Shown here: one piece after another, positions 37,933 through 47,576 of the stretch
How positions within the stretch are numbered: the stretch's first letter is position 1
How the letters are laid out: the number at the start of each line of letters is the position of its first letter
Assembly: GCF_002086795.1 (NCBI RefSeq)
Contig: NZ_MVIM01000003.1
Coordinates: forward strand, 372,001-436,000
Direction: 5' to 3'
Length of the DNA: 64,000 bases
DNA from: Mycolicibacterium tusciae
GTDB taxonomy: Bacteria > Actinomycetota > Actinomycetes > Mycobacteriales > Mycobacteriaceae
Notes under the pieces: model-generated
What the model was told of the DNA's origin: nothing
The model's input: only the letters and a program-made list of their open reading frames with translations
Database searches by the model: none
Position numbers and translations under genes: made by a program

Positions 37933-38724
37933 TTAACGCGCGAACATGAGCGCGCGCTTGACCTCCTGGATGGCCTGCGTGACCTGAATGCCGCGCGGGC
38001 AGGATTCGGTGCAGTTGAACGTTGTGCGGCAGCGCCACACACCGTCGACCTCGTTGAGGATGTCGAGCCGTTCGGCGGCGCCCTCGTCGCGGCTGTCGAA
38101 GATGAACCGGTGCGCGTTGACGATCGCGGCCGGCCCGAAATAGCTTCCCTCGCTCCAGTACACGGGGCAGCTGGTGGTGCAGCACGCACACAGGATGCAC
38201 TTGGTGGTGTCGTCGTAGCGGTGACGGTCGGTCTGGCTCTGGATGCGTTCGCGGGTCGGCTCGTTGCCCGACGTCATCAGGTACGGCTTGATCGCACGGT
38301 AGGCGTCGAAGAACGGCTCCATGTTCACCACGAGGTCCTTCTCCACGGGCAGGCCGCGGATTGGTTCGATGGTGATGGTGAGCTGCTTGCCCGCCTTTTT
38401 CGGAAGCAGGTCGCGCATCAGGACCTTGCACGCCAAGCGGTTTACGCCGTTGATACGCATGGCATCTGAGCCGCACACGCCGTGTGCGCACGAGCGCCGG
38501 AACGTCAGAGTGCCGTCCAGATACCACTTCACGTAGTGCAGCAGGTTGAGCAACCGGTCCGACGGCAGGCACGGCACGCGATAGCTCTGCCAGCCCCCTG
38601 AATCGGCGAACGTGTCGGGATCCTCCGGGTTGAACCGGGCGATCTTCAGCGTCACCATCACCGCGCCATCCGGCACCGGTGGCAGCTCGGGGTCCTCGGT
38701 CGCGACCTCGGGAGCGATAGTCAT
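37933..38724 (-). CDS. sdhB: Succinate dehydrogenase iron-sulfur subunit
   Basis: This 263-aa cytoplasm-facing subunit passes electrons from the flavoprotein to the quinone site. The [2Fe-2S] ligands are in SCAHGVCGSDAM, and the [4Fe-4S] and [3Fe-4S] ligands in CILCACCTTSCPV and CTESCPRGI. It is the last gene of sdhCDAB, 1 nt after sdhA; M. tuberculosis Rv3319 is the counterpart (Sdh2). Its last nine codons are duplicated at 36776-36802. Confidence 0.96.
   Translation of the reverse strand: MTIAPEVATEDPELPPVPDGAVMVTLKIARFNPEDPDTFADSGGWQSYRVPCLPSDRLLNLLHYVKWYLDGTLTFRRSCAHGVCGSDAMRINGVNRLACKVLMRDLLPKKAGKQLTITIEPIRGLPVEKDLVVNMEPFFDAYRAIKPYLMTSGNEPTRERIQSQTDRHRYDDTTKCILCACCTTSCPVYWSEGSYFGPAAIVNAHRFIFDSRDEGAAERLDILNEVDGVWRCRTTFNCTESCPRGIQVTQAIQEVKRALMFAR
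37934..37960. repeat. Direct repeat at the sdhB 3' end (intact copy)
   Basis: The 27-bp sequence TAACGCGCGAACATGAGCGC... matches 36776-36802 with one mismatch. Both copies read in the same direction and bound the cassette that carries the hemophore-like and Pro-rich genes. Confidence 0.7.
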
Positions 38725-38725
38725 G

Positions 38726-40480
38726 TCAGTACTTCCGTTCCATCGGCTCGTAGCGGGTCTGCACCACCGGCTTGTAGTCCAGCCGGACGTCGCTCAACAG
38801 ATCAGTGCCTTCCTTGTAGGCCATGGTGTGGCGCATGTAGTTGGTGTCGTCACGGTTGGGGTAGTCCTCGCGGGCGTGACCACCGCGGGACTCTTTGCGG
38901 TTGAGCGCCCCGACGACGGTGACCTCGGCCAACTCCAGCAGAAAGCCCAGCTCGATCGCTTCGAGCAAATCGCTGTTGTAACGCTTTCCCTTGTCCTGCA
39001 CGGTGATTCGGGAATAGCGCTCTTTGAGAGCATGGATGTCGGTGAGCGCCTGCTTGAGTGTCTCTTCGGTGCGGAACACCGCGGCGTTGTTGTCCATCGA
39101 CTGTTGCAGCGCGCCACGGATGTCGGCGACGCGCTCGTTGCCGTGCTCGGAGAGGATGTCGCCGACCCAGCTGACGACCATGCCCGCCGGGTCCGCGGGC
39201 AGGTCGACGAACTCGTGGCCGAGCGCGTAGTTGGCGGCCGCGATCCCCGCACGCCTGCCGAATACGTTGATGTCCAACAGCGAGTTGGTGCCCAGCCGGT
39301 TGGCGCCGTGCACCGAAACACATGCGCACTCGCCCGCGGCGTACAGGCCCGGCAGGGGAGTGGTGTTGTCGCGCAGCACCTGACCGCTGATCGTCGTCGG
39401 GATACCGCCCATGACGTAGTGGCACGTCGGGTACACCGGCACCAGTTCGGTGACGGGGTCGACGCCCAGGTAGGTGCGGGCGAACTCGGTGATGTCGGGC
39501 AGCTTGGCCTCGAGCACGTCCGCGCCCAGGTGCCGGACGTCGATGTACACGTAGTCCTTGTTGGGACCGGCGCCGCGGCCTTCGAGCACCTCGAGCACCA
39601 TTGAGCGGGCCACGATGTCGCGCGGCGCCAGGTCGACGATCGTCGGCGCATAGCGCTCCATGAAGCGCTCGCCGTCACCGTTGAGCAACCGGCCGCCCTC
39701 ACCGCGCACCGCCTCCGAGATGAGGATGCCGAGACCGGCCAGACCCGTCGGGTGGAATTGATGAAACTCCATGTCCTCCAACGGAAGTCCCTTGCGGAAC
39801 ACGATGCCCAGGCCGTCCCCGGTCAGCGTGTGCGCGTTCGAGGTCGTCTTGTACATGCGGCCCGAGCCGCCGGTCGCGAACACGATCGCCTTGGCGTGGA
39901 AGACGTGGATGTCGCCGGTGGCCAGCTCGTAGGCGATGACCCCGGTCGCGACAGGGCCCGATTGCGTCTCGGTGATCGCGATGTCGAGTGCGTAGTACTC
40001 GTTGAAGAACTCGACGTCGTGTTTGACACAGTTTTGGTACAGCGTCTGCAGGATCATGTGACCGGTGCGGTCGGCGGCGTAGCACGCCCGGCGGACCGGT
40101 GCCTTACCGTGGTCGCGGGTGTGCCCGCCGAACCGCCGCTGGTCGATCCGTCCCTCCGGGGTTCGGTTGAACGGCATGCCCATCTTTTCGAGGTCCAGCA
40201 CCGCGTCGATGGCTTCCTTGCACATGATCTCGACGGCGTCCTGGTCGGCGAGGTAGTCGCCGCCCTTGACGGTGTCGAAGGTGTGCCACTCCCAGTTGTC
40301 CTCTTCGACGTTGGCCAGGGCCGCACACATGCCGCCCTGCGCCGCGCCGGTGTGGCTGCGGGTCGGGTACAGCTTCGTCAGCACTGCCGTGCGCGCTCGA
40401 GGACCGGCTTCGACGGCGGCCCGCATACCCGCGCCTCCTGCGCCGACGATCACCACGTCGTAGCGATGTTCTTGAATCAT
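38726..40480 (-). CDS. sdhA: Succinate dehydrogenase flavoprotein subunit
   Basis: This 584-aa subunit holds the FAD and oxidises succinate to fumarate. It has the dinucleotide site VVIVGAGGAGMRAAVEA and the covalent-FAD histidine in TRSHTGAAQGG. Substrate-site blocks are EFHQFHPTGL and the active-site Arg region (VARSMVLEVLEGRG, ACVSVHGANRLGTNSLLD). It lies between sdhD (22-nt gap) and sdhB. Orthologue of Rv3318. Confidence 0.97.
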   Translation of the reverse strand: MIQEHRYDVVIVGAGGAGMRAAVEAGPRARTAVLTKLYPTRSHTGAAQGGMCAALANVEEDNWEWHTFDTVKGGDYLADQDAVEIMCKEAIDAVLDLEKMGMPFNRTPEGRIDQRRFGGHTRDHGKAPVRRACYAADRTGHMILQTLYQNCVKHDVEFFNEYYALDIAITETQSGPVATGVIAYELATGDIHVFHAKAIVFATGGSGRMYKTTSNAHTLTGDGLGIVFRKGLPLEDMEFHQFHPTGLAGLGILISEAVRGEGGRLLNGDGERFMERYAPTIVDLAPRDIVARSMVLEVLEGRGAGPNKDYVYIDVRHLGADVLEAKLPDITEFARTYLGVDPVTELVPVYPTCHYVMGGIPTTISGQVLRDNTTPLPGLYAAGECACVSVHGANRLGTNSLLDINVFGRRAGIAAANYALGHEFVDLPADPAGMVVSWVGDILSEHGNERVADIRGALQQSMDNNAAVFRTEETLKQALTDIHALKERYSRITVQDKGKRYNSDLLEAIELGFLLELAEVTVVGALNRKESRGGHAREDYPNRDDTNYMRHTMAYKEGTDLLSDVRLDYKPVVQTRYEPMERKY

Positions 40481-40502
40481 GAGGTGAGCTCCCCGTAAAA
40501 GG

Positions 40503-41006
40503 TCATGCGATGCTCGCGTCGAAGGTGACGAGCACGTAGCTGCCCAACACCAGGGTGAAGCCGGTCGCCAGCAACAGCAGCGAGTTCAAATAGAACTTCG
40601 TGGTGTTCTTGCGGGCGTAGTCGCCGATGATCGTGCGCATGCCGTTGGCGCCGTGGATCATCGCCAGCCACAGCAGGGCCATGTCCCAGATCTGCCAGAA
40701 CGGTGAGGCCCACCGCTGCGCGACGTAGTTGAAGTCGATGCGGTACACCCCGCCGTCCCAGATCAACATGATGAACAGGTGGCCGAGCGCGAGAAAGACA
40801 AGGGCGACACCAGAAAATCGCATGAACAGCCAGGCGTACTTCTCGAAGTAGGGGATGCCACGCGGACGCCGCGGCGCCCGAGGATGGTCCAGGCTGGCCG
40901 GGCGGTCGTACTCCTTCTCCATCACCGGGGCGATGCGGCCCTCCCTGTGATGCGGCGTCCAGGTTCCTCCCACCGCCCCGCCCGGCGTCCCGTCTGGCGC
41001 GCTCAC
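40503..41006 (-). CDS. sdhD: Succinate dehydrogenase membrane anchor subunit SdhD
   Basis: This 167-aa anchor with three membrane helices (FSGVALVFLALGHLFIMLIW, FWQIWDMALLWLAMIHGANGM, LLLLATGFTLVLGSYVLV) helps bind heme b and quinone. The His in the first and second helices are candidate heme ligands. GTG 41006 overlaps the sdhC stop in a GTGA, which favours it over ATG 40922; the latter would remove the first 28 residues. Orthologue of Rv3317. Confidence 0.92.
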   Translation of the reverse strand: MSAPDGTPGGAVGGTWTPHHREGRIAPVMEKEYDRPASLDHPRAPRRPRGIPYFEKYAWLFMRFSGVALVFLALGHLFIMLIWDGGVYRIDFNYVAQRWASPFWQIWDMALLWLAMIHGANGMRTIIGDYARKNTTKFYLNSLLLLATGFTLVLGSYVLVTFDASIA

Positions 41007-41431
41007 AGGAACCGCTCCACCATGTGCATCCCGATCATGCCCAGGGCGGGAATGAAGACGGCGAGAAAGATGCCGATGACGACCCACAGCATCTGTTTCT
41101 GATACCGGGGGCCCTTGGCCCAGAAGTCGATGAGGATCACCCGGATGCCGTTGAGGGCGTGGTACAGGACCGCGACGACGAGGCCGATCTCCATCAGCCC
41201 GACGATCGGCGTCTTGTACGTCTCGATGACCTCGTTGTAGGCCTGCGGGCTGACCCGCACGAGCGCGGTGTCGAGCACGTGGACGAACAGGAAGAAGAAG
41301 ATGGTGGCACCGGTGATGCGGTGCAGCACCCAGGACCACATCCCGGGGTCACCGCGATAGAGGGTGCGTCTACGCGACCGTTCGGATCGCGGAGCAGGCA
41401 CCTCCGTGCTCGCGGGTGTTGCAGTACTCAT
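41003..41431 (-). CDS. sdhC: Succinate dehydrogenase cytochrome b556 subunit SdhC
   Basis: This 142-aa first gene of sdhCDAB encodes three membrane helices. WSWVLHRITGATIFFFLFVHVLDTALVRVSP carries the quinone-site Ser/Arg-type HRITG motif and the heme His of the SdhC family; a second helix around VLYHALNGIRVILIDFW follows. ATG 41431 has GGAGG 4 nt upstream and gives a roughly 30-residue hydrophilic N-terminus. The M. tuberculosis annotation (Rv3316) starts at the internal MWSWV, so the extra residues may be real or not. Confidence 0.92.
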   Translation of the reverse strand: MSTATPASTEVPAPRSERSRRRTLYRGDPGMWSWVLHRITGATIFFFLFVHVLDTALVRVSPQAYNEVIETYKTPIVGLMEIGLVVAVLYHALNGIRVILIDFWAKGPRYQKQMLWVVIGIFLAVFIPALGMIGMHMVERFL

Positions 41432-41675
41432 CTGGCCTCCAACGCCTTCGATGGACGCTTGGGCTCGGAGCCGCCACGGCGGCCGGACGGTGGCCGTGGC
41501 TGCGAACCGCTGCCCAAACCTCGGGGCGACTCTAAACCCACTTGTACTCCCTAACGAACTACCGTTTAGCCGTCGGCGCACGTAAAACGGGAAAAGTTAG
41601 GGTTACCTTGGTCACTGGCGTACCGTGGGACGGGAGCTTCGGAATGCATTCAGAATCGATCCAGGCAAGAGCGAC

Positions 41676-42098
41676 ATGACATCCGAAATCGACTGGAAAA
41701 TGCTGCGCCACAAAGCAACTGAGGCGTCCGTTCATGCGTACGCGCCGTATTCGGGCTTCTCCGTCGGGGCTGCCGCGCTGGTCGACGATCACCGGATGGT
41801 GTCCGGCTGCAATGTGGAGAATGTCTCATATGGCCTAGGTCTCTGTGCCGAGTGTTCAGTGGTCTGCGCCCTTCATTCCAGCGGGGGCGGAAGGCTCATC
41901 GCGCTGTCGTGCGTGGACCGTGCGGGAGAGGTGCTGATGCCATGCGGGCGGTGCCGGCAGGTGTTGCTCGAGCATGGCGGGCCCCGGATGCTGATCGACC
42001 ATCCGATGGGGCCACGGCCGCTGGGTGAGTTGCTGCCCGACGCGTTCGGACCGCAGGACCTGGCACGGCGCGAGGGACCCCAGGAAGAAGTACCGTAA
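41676..42098 (+). CDS. cdd: Cytidine deaminase
   Basis: This 140-aa zinc enzyme converts (deoxy)cytidine to (deoxy)uridine in pyrimidine salvage. The zinc/catalytic motifs are CAE (GLCAECSV, Cys and general-acid Glu) and PCxxC (MPCGRCRQVL). AYAPYSGFSVGAAAL is the family N-terminus. ATG 41676 is chosen over the longer frame. It is the first gene of a cdd-deoA-add salvage operon, as in Rv3315c-Rv3313c. Confidence 0.94.
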   Translation: MTSEIDWKMLRHKATEASVHAYAPYSGFSVGAAALVDDHRMVSGCNVENVSYGLGLCAECSVVCALHSSGGGRLIALSCVDRAGEVLMPCGRCRQVLLEHGGPRMLIDHPMGPRPLGELLPDAFGPQDLARREGPQEEVP

Positions 42099-42105
42099 TC
42101 CGGTG

Positions 42106-43422
42106 ATGCAGTTCACATTCGACGCTCCGACGATCATCAGGACCAAGCGCGACGGCGGCGTGCTCTCCGACGCGGCGATCGACTGGGTGATCGACGCCTA
42201 CACCCACGGCCGGGTGGCCGACGCGCAGATGTCGGCGCTGCTGATGGCGATCTTCATCCGCGGTATGACGCGATCGGAGATCACTCGCTGGACGGCGGCG
42301 ATGGTGGCCTCCGGCGAGCGCATGGACTTTACAGATCTGCGCCGCAATGGAAAGCCATTGGCGTTGGTGGACAAGCACTCCACCGGCGGGGTGGGTGACA
42401 AGATCACGATCCCGCTCGTGCCGATCGTGATGGCGTGCGGCGGCGCGGTGCCGCAAGCGGCAGGACGCGGACTCGGACATACCGGCGGCACCCTCGACAA
42501 GCTGGAGTCCATCCCCGGGTTCACCCCCGAGTTGCCGAAAGCCCAGATTCGTCAACAACTTTGCGATATCGGCGCCGCGATCTTCGCCGCCGGTGAGTTG
42601 GCGCCGGCGGACCGAAAGATCTATGCACTGCGCGACGTCACGGCCACGACCGAATCACTGCCATTGATCGCCAGCTCGGTGATGAGCAAGAAGATCGCCG
42701 AGGGGGCCGCGTCGCTGGTGCTCGATTGCAAGGTGGGCTCGGGCGCGTTTCTCAACACCGAGGAGGAGTGCCGAGAACTGGCCCATACGCTCGCCGAGCT
42801 GGGCACCGAAGCCGGGCTGGTGACCCGGGTGCTGCTGACCGACATGTCGACGCCGCTGGGGCGTACGGTGGGCAACGCCATCGAGGTCGCCGAGTCTCTG
42901 GAGGTGCTGGCCGGCGGAGGCCCGTCAGACATCGTGGAGCTGACGCTGGCGCTGGCAGTGGAGATGCTCGACGCCGCCGGGATCGACGGTGTCGATCCGG
43001 CTCAGACGCTGCGGGACGGCACCGCCATGGATCGGTTCCGCAAGCTGGTCGCCGCGCAGGGCGGCGATCCCGGCGCCCTCTCTCCGGACGCGTTGCCCAT
43101 CGGCGCCTATACCGAGACCGTCACCGCACCGCGTGGTGGCACCATGGAAAGCATCGACGCGATGGCAGTTGGTCTTGCGGTGTGGCGGCTCGGTGCGGGT
43201 CGCTCTGTGCCCGGTGAGCGCGTGCAGTCCGGTGCGGGTCTGCGTATCCACCGCCGTCCCGGCGAGCCGGTAGCACCCGGTGAGCCGCTGTTCACGCTGT
43301 ACACCGAGACGCCGGAGCGTTTCGAAGCCGCGATGGCCGAGCTGGACGGCGGCTGGCGCGTCGGGGACCATGCGCCGCCCGAGCGCCCGCTGATCATCGA
43401 TCGGATCACGAGCGGAGATTGA
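42106..43422 (+). CDS. deoA: Thymidine phosphorylase
   Basis: This 438-aa enzyme phosphorolyses thymidine and deoxyuridine. The phosphate- and substrate-binding loops are [48 protein letters not shown] and [26 protein letters not shown], both diagnostic of the pyrimidine-nucleoside phosphorylase family. ATG 42106 is used; GTG 42103 is one codon earlier. It lies 7 nt after cdd and 1 nt before add. Confidence 0.95.
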   Translation: MQFTFDAPTIIRTKRDGGVLSDAAIDWVIDAYTHGRVADAQMSALLMAIFIRGMTRSEITRWTAAMVASGERMDFTDLRRNGKPLALVDKHSTGGVGDKITIPLVPIVMACGGAVPQAAGRGLGHTGGTLDKLESIPGFTPELPKAQIRQQLCDIGAAIFAAGELAPADRKIYALRDVTATTESLPLIASSVMSKKIAEGAASLVLDCKVGSGAFLNTEEECRELAHTLAELGTEAGLVTRVLLTDMSTPLGRTVGNAIEVAESLEVLAGGGPSDIVELTLALAVEMLDAAGIDGVDPAQTLRDGTAMDRFRKLVAAQGGDPGALSPDALPIGAYTETVTAPRGGTMESIDAMAVGLAVWRLGAGRSVPGERVQSGAGLRIHRRPGEPVAPGEPLFTLYTETPERFEAAMAELDGGWRVGDHAPPERPLIIDRITSGD

Positions 43423-43423
43423 A

Positions 43424-44509
43424 ATGGCTGCACTGACGTTGGAGTCGATCCGGCAGGCGCCCAAGGCGCTGCTGCACGACCACCTCGACGGCGGGCTGCG
43501 ACCGGCCACCGTGCTCGAGCTCGCCGACGCGAACGGCTACAGCGACCTGCCGGCCACCGACGTCGACGGACTTGCCGAGTTCTTCCGCACAGCGGCGCAC
43601 AGCGGGTCGCTGGTGCGCTATCTGGAGCCTTTCGCACACACCGTCGGAGTGATGCAGACACCCGAGGCCCTGCACCGGGTGGCCTTCGAATGCGTCGAGG
43701 ACCTTGCCGCCGACAACGTGGTCTACGCCGAGATCCGTTTCGCGCCTGAACTTCACATCGACGCCGGCCTGTCGCTGGACGCGGTCGTCGATGCCGTGTT
43801 GGCCGGTTTCGCCGATGGAGAGAAGGCGGCCAGCGCCGAGGGCCGCTCCATTGTGGTGCGATGCCTCGTCACGGCGATGCGGCATCAGGCACGGTCGCTG
43901 GAGATCGCCGAGTTGGCCATCCGGTTCCGCGATAAGGGCGTGGTGGGCTTCGACATCGCGGGTGCCGAGGCCGGGTATCCGCCGACGCGACACCTCGACG
44001 CGTTCGAGTACATGCGGGGCAACAATGCCCGGTTCACGATTCACGCTGGAGAGGCGTTCGGGCTGCCGTCCATCCACGAGGCGATAGCGTTCTGCGGCGC
44101 CGACCGCCTCGGTCACGGGGTGCGGATCGTCGACGACATCACCGAGCGGCCGGACGGGACGGTGGAGTTGGGCAGATTGGCGTCGTTGTTGCGGGACAAG
44201 AGGATTCCGTTCGAGATGTGTCCCAGCAGCAACGTGCAGACCGGTGCGGTCGGCAGCATCGGCGAGCACCCGTTCGATCTGCTGGCCCGGCTGCGATTCC
44301 GCGTCACCGTCAACACCGACAACCGGTTGATCAGCGACACGACGATGAGTCAGGAGATGCTGCGACTCGTCGAGACGTTCGGTTACGGGTGGAGCGACCT
44401 TCAGCGCTTCACCATCAACGCGATGAAGTCGGCTTTCATCTCGTTCGACGAGCGCCTATCCATCATCGACGACGTGATCAAACCGCGTTTCGCGGTCCTG
44501 ATCGGTTGA
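43424..44509 (+). CDS. add: Adenosine deaminase
   Basis: This 361-aa zinc TIM-barrel enzyme converts adenosine to inosine. Zinc and catalytic residues are in HDHLDGG, the AGEA histidine loop ([14 protein letters not shown]), [10 protein letters not shown] and the [10 protein letters not shown] aspartate. The length matches the family. It is the third gene of the cdd-deoA-add operon; inosine is then a substrate of the phosphorylase encoded at 61870. Confidence 0.95.
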   Translation: MAALTLESIRQAPKALLHDHLDGGLRPATVLELADANGYSDLPATDVDGLAEFFRTAAHSGSLVRYLEPFAHTVGVMQTPEALHRVAFECVEDLAADNVVYAEIRFAPELHIDAGLSLDAVVDAVLAGFADGEKAASAEGRSIVVRCLVTAMRHQARSLEIAELAIRFRDKGVVGFDIAGAEAGYPPTRHLDAFEYMRGNNARFTIHAGEAFGLPSIHEAIAFCGADRLGHGVRIVDDITERPDGTVELGRLASLLRDKRIPFEMCPSSNVQTGAVGSIGEHPFDLLARLRFRVTVNTDNRLISDTTMSQEMLRLVETFGYGWSDLQRFTINAMKSAFISFDERLSIIDDVIKPRFAVLIG

Positions 44510-44524
44510 CTTTCTGCTCGCCGA

Positions 44525-45337
44525 TTACTGCAAGACGGCTCGCAGGGTATCGGCGAACTCCATTGGCGCACCCATGAATCCGCCATGGTCGCCGGGGAAC
44601 ACAACGGGTGCGCTGCCCAGCAGTTCGGCCAGAGCCGTGGAGGTCCGGTGCGTGAGCAGCTTGCCGGAGTCCGCGCCGATACCGACCATCACCCGCGTCG
44701 GGCCGGCCGTCAGCGCGCCGACGTCGGGCTCGTAGTAGCACGTCGGGCGCAGGTCGATGTCGAAGAAGCGGGCGGCTTGGCGCTGGCCGTCGGGCGAGGG
44801 CTCCGCGTCGGACTGCCGCGCATCGCCGGGTGACACGTCGAATCCGGCATTGACCATGAAGTGTGCCCATCCGGCTTCGAACCCCTCGCGGTGGAAGGTG
44901 TCGATGACCGCCTCGGTATTGGCACGCTGCTCGGTCGCGTCGGGCAGCAGCAACAGCGACGGCGGCTCGTGGGCGACCAGGGTGCGGATCCGCCCGGGAT
45001 GCCGCGCTACGAGCGCCATTCCAGTCACGGCTCCGCCGCTGGATCCGAAGAGGTCGGCCGCCTCTGCGCGCAGGTCGTCGAGGATCGCGTTGACGTCGTC
45101 GGCGCGCTGTTCGACGCTGCATGGCGCATCCGGGTTATCGACGGTGCTGGCCGCGTAGCCCCGAGGGTCGTAGGTGACGACAGTGTGGTCGCTCGCCAGC
45201 GCGTCGGCCAGCGGGGCGAACTCGGCCGACGCCATCGGGGAGCCGATGACCAGTAGTAATGGTCCGTCGCCGCGGATTTCGTAGTGCAGCAGCGCTCCGG
45301 GCACGTCGACGGATCGGGTGGCGATAGGCAGGGTCAT
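44525..45337 (-). CDS. Alpha/beta hydrolase
   Basis: This 270-aa soluble alpha/beta-hydrolase has the oxyanion loop LLVIGSPMASAEF, nucleophile elbow GSSGGAVTG (Ser near residue 99) and a late GDHGGF histidine. The sequence PRGYAAS before the elbow is the usual family strand. The substrate is unknown. It lies convergent to add with a 15-nt gap. Confidence 0.82.
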   Translation of the reverse strand: MTLPIATRSVDVPGALLHYEIRGDGPLLLVIGSPMASAEFAPLADALASDHTVVTYDPRGYAASTVDNPDAPCSVEQRADDVNAILDDLRAEAADLFGSSGGAVTGMALVARHPGRIRTLVAHEPPSLLLLPDATEQRANTEAVIDTFHREGFEAGWAHFMVNAGFDVSPGDARQSDAEPSPDGQRQAARFFDIDLRPTCYYEPDVGALTAGPTRVMVGIGADSGKLLTHRTSTALAELLGSAPVVFPGDHGGFMGAPMEFADTLRAVLQ

Positions 45338-45382
45338 ACGCGTGCAGACCGTAGGGCGGGCGAAAAGTCATCGCGGCGTACG

Positions 45383-45739
45383 GTGTCGTTCGTGATCACC
45401 GGGGCCCATGTCATCGTCTACAGCAGCGACGCCGAAGCAGACCGCGCGTTCTTCCAGGATGTGTTGCAGTACCCCAGCGTCGACGCCGGCGGGGGTTGGT
45501 TGATCTTCAAACTGCCGCCCGCTGAGGTAGCCGTGCACCCAGCCGAGGGCGCAGGTTCGCATGAGTTGTACCTGATGTGCGACGACGTCAACGCAACGGT
45601 AAACCACCTCAAGGCCGCGGGCGTGACGTGTGGCCCCATCAGCGACGAGGGCTGGGGCCTGCTCACCAGCATCAGACTCCCCGGTGGCGGTGACCTCGGC
45701 CTCTACCAGCCGCGCCACCCGAAAGCGACCGAACTGTAG
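45383..45739 (+). CDS. VOC-family (glyoxalase/bleomycin-resistance-like) protein
   Basis: This protein of about 118 aa has the vicinal-oxygen-chelate fold: two beta-alpha-beta-beta-beta units beginning HVIVYSSDAEADRAFFQDVLQYP and ELYLMCDDVNATVNHLKAAGV, with PGGGDLGLYQPRH near the end. Metal ligands of true glyoxalases (His/Glu) are only partly conserved, so activity is uncertain. GTG 45383 is used; GTG 45392 is also possible. Confidence 0.72.
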   Translation: MSFVITGAHVIVYSSDAEADRAFFQDVLQYPSVDAGGGWLIFKLPPAEVAVHPAEGAGSHELYLMCDDVNATVNHLKAAGVTCGPISDEGWGLLTSIRLPGGGDLGLYQPRHPKATEL

Positions 45740-45750
45740 GCGTATTCGTT

Positions 45751-47007
45751 CTATTCGGCGCGGAGCCGCGATTCGAGGAAGGCTTCCAGCGACTCCCACT
45801 GTGCAACCGCCTTCGCGTACGGGGGTGTCGGTTTCCGGACATTTTCCGGATCCAGCACGTACGAAACGATCTTGCCCAGCGGCTGGTCGGCGTCCAGGGA
45901 CTCCTCGACCACGGTGTCCTCGGCGTAGTCGCCCACGTCCCTGAGCAATTCGACGGCCAGGTCCAGCTGGTCACGGTCGATCGCGTCGGGTCCTTCGGCG
46001 AGATAGTCGACGATCTCGGTGAGTACGTACACGTTCTCGTCGGCGACGTTCACGCGCAGCGACCCATCGTTGGCGGCCGTGCGGATGTCGTCGTATGTGG
46101 CCAGGTTTGAAATGTCGTGGTCGTGCTCGTCGGCCAGATACCGCGCCAATGCACGCTCGGATCCGAACACGCTGATGCGGCCGTTGCGACCGAGGAAGAC
46201 AGGCTGATCGTCGAGGTAGCACCGCAGGGTGTAGTACGTACCGCCGGTGGTCATGATCCGCACCGGGTCGATGCCGACCTTGACCCAGAAGTCGTCGTCG
46301 CTGCCGAGCACCGCACCGCCGGCGTGGTCCTCGAGTTCGTCGGTCTCCTCGACGTCGTCCTCGCCGGTCTCGTCGACCTCGTCGACAACCTCCTCCTCGA
46401 GTTCGGGAGCGTCCTCGGCCAGTTCCTCGGCAGCCTTCTCAGCAGCCGCGGCGTCGACATCGGGGGTGCTGATGAGCTCGTCGATGGCATCGACGACGTT
46501 GTCCCAGCTGCGACCGATCGCCGACTCGATCTCGGCCCACCGCTTGCGGCCGGAGCGGCCTGAGAACGCGTCGACTCCGCCGCCGAGCTGGCTGAGCCCC
46601 GGGTTGCCGTTGAAGAACTTGCTGATCGCGGGGAGCTCGCAGACCGATCCGATGGACGATGCGATGGCCAGCGACCGGTGCAACTGCGTCACGGTCTCGT
46701 CGCTGGGCTTCTCCGCGGCCAGCTCCGGGACACCGACGACGTCGTACTGCCGCTCCTCGGTGGGGTTCAGCCGGTGCGCGTTTGCCTGAGTGAGCTTTTC
46801 CCAGGCGGGATGGTCGGCGAGGTCGTTGTCCTTGTTGGTCCTGACGAACGCGACCAGGTCAGCCACCGTTTCAAAAACATAGAGATCCTCGTCCTTGCCG
46901 AGAAACGCCTCCCACTCATCGCCCTCGTCGCGCCACCGCGGCGCCCATAGCGTGTAGAGGTCGCCCTTGGTCAGCCCAAGCCGGATCGGCACGATGTCAG
47001 CAGCCAT
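45751..47007 (-). CDS. Conserved mycobacterial protein, Rv3311-like
   Basis: This 418-aa cytosolic protein has an ordered N-terminal half that begins with IVPIRLGLTKGDLYTLWAPRWRDEGDEWEAF. A highly acidic, probably disordered central linker lies near residues 195-230 (EEEVVDEVDETGEDDVEETDEL). The C-terminal half repeats the same kind of unit (DFWVKVGIDPVRIMTTGGTYYTLRCYLDDQPVFL). Both halves contain a phrase like YVFETVADLVAFVRT/ISVFGSERALARYLAD, suggesting an internal duplication. Length and position match Rv3311. No function is known. The start is ATG 47007; a longer frame upstream is spurious. Confidence 0.85.
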   Translation of the reverse strand: MAADIVPIRLGLTKGDLYTLWAPRWRDEGDEWEAFLGKDEDLYVFETVADLVAFVRTNKDNDLADHPAWEKLTQANAHRLNPTEERQYDVVGVPELAAEKPSDETVTQLHRSLAIASSIGSVCELPAISKFFNGNPGLSQLGGGVDAFSGRSGRKRWAEIESAIGRSWDNVVDAIDELISTPDVDAAAAEKAAEELAEDAPELEEEVVDEVDETGEDDVEETDELEDHAGGAVLGSDDDFWVKVGIDPVRIMTTGGTYYTLRCYLDDQPVFLGRNGRISVFGSERALARYLADEHDHDISNLATYDDIRTAANDGSLRVNVADENVYVLTEIVDYLAEGPDAIDRDQLDLAVELLRDVGDYAEDTVVEESLDADQPLGKIVSYVLDPENVRKPTPPYAKAVAQWESLEAFLESRLRAE

Positions 47008-47121
47008 GGCGCACAGAATAGCCACCGCGTTTGAGGGTGAGGCGTTCGCCGTCAGTAGGAACACAGCCGGAACCCGCGTTCGGCCCGATCTGGCTTTCCT
47101 GCGCGCGCGTACGATCTCCTG

Positions 47122-47571
47122 ATGCACGGAGCGGTGACAGTCCATATCGAAGCTTCGCCACTGGACATCTGGAAGCTGGTCGCCGATGTCCGCAATACCG
47201 GCAAATTTTCGCCGGAGGTGTTCGATTCCGAATGGCTCGACGGAGTGACCGAGCCCGCCCTGGGGGCTCGATTCCGCGGTCATGTCAAGCGCAATGAGAT
47301 CGGCCCCGTGTACTGGTCGACGTGCCGGGTGACGGCGTGCGAGCCGGGTAGAGAATTCGGTTTTGCCGTGTTGGTCGGCGACCGCGCTGTGAACAACTGG
47401 CACTACGCCTTCGCCCCTAGCGGTCGCGGAACCGACGTTACCGAGTCCTTCCGGACCATCGAATCGCCGGTCTTGCGGCCGCTGGAGTTCCTCTTCTACC
47501 TCCGCAAGCGACGGAACCTGCGTGATATGCGGACAACGCTCGAACGCATCAAGGCCGTCGTCGAAGCCTGA
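47122..47571 (+). CDS. SRPBCC-superfamily polyketide cyclase/dehydrase-like protein
   Basis: This 149-aa START/Bet v 1-like helix-grip protein opens VTVHIEASPLDIWKLVADVRNTGKFSPEV, followed by RFRGHVKRNEIGP and TDVTESFRTIESPVLRPLEF. Such proteins bind hydrophobic ligands; no enzyme activity can be assigned. The gene is the last backbone gene before the accessory region and is followed at once by the NlpC/P60 3' remnant on the other strand. Confidence 0.78.
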   Translation: MHGAVTVHIEASPLDIWKLVADVRNTGKFSPEVFDSEWLDGVTEPALGARFRGHVKRNEIGPVYWSTCRVTACEPGREFGFAVLVGDRAVNNWHYAFAPSGRGTDVTESFRTIESPVLRPLEFLFYLRKRRNLRDMRTTLERIKAVVEA

Positions 47572-47576
47572 TTTGT

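Noticed and set aside
41432..41675. Possible regulatory palindrome between sdhC and cdd
   Set aside because: Several short AT-rich words are present but none forms a convincing inverted repeat or known motif.
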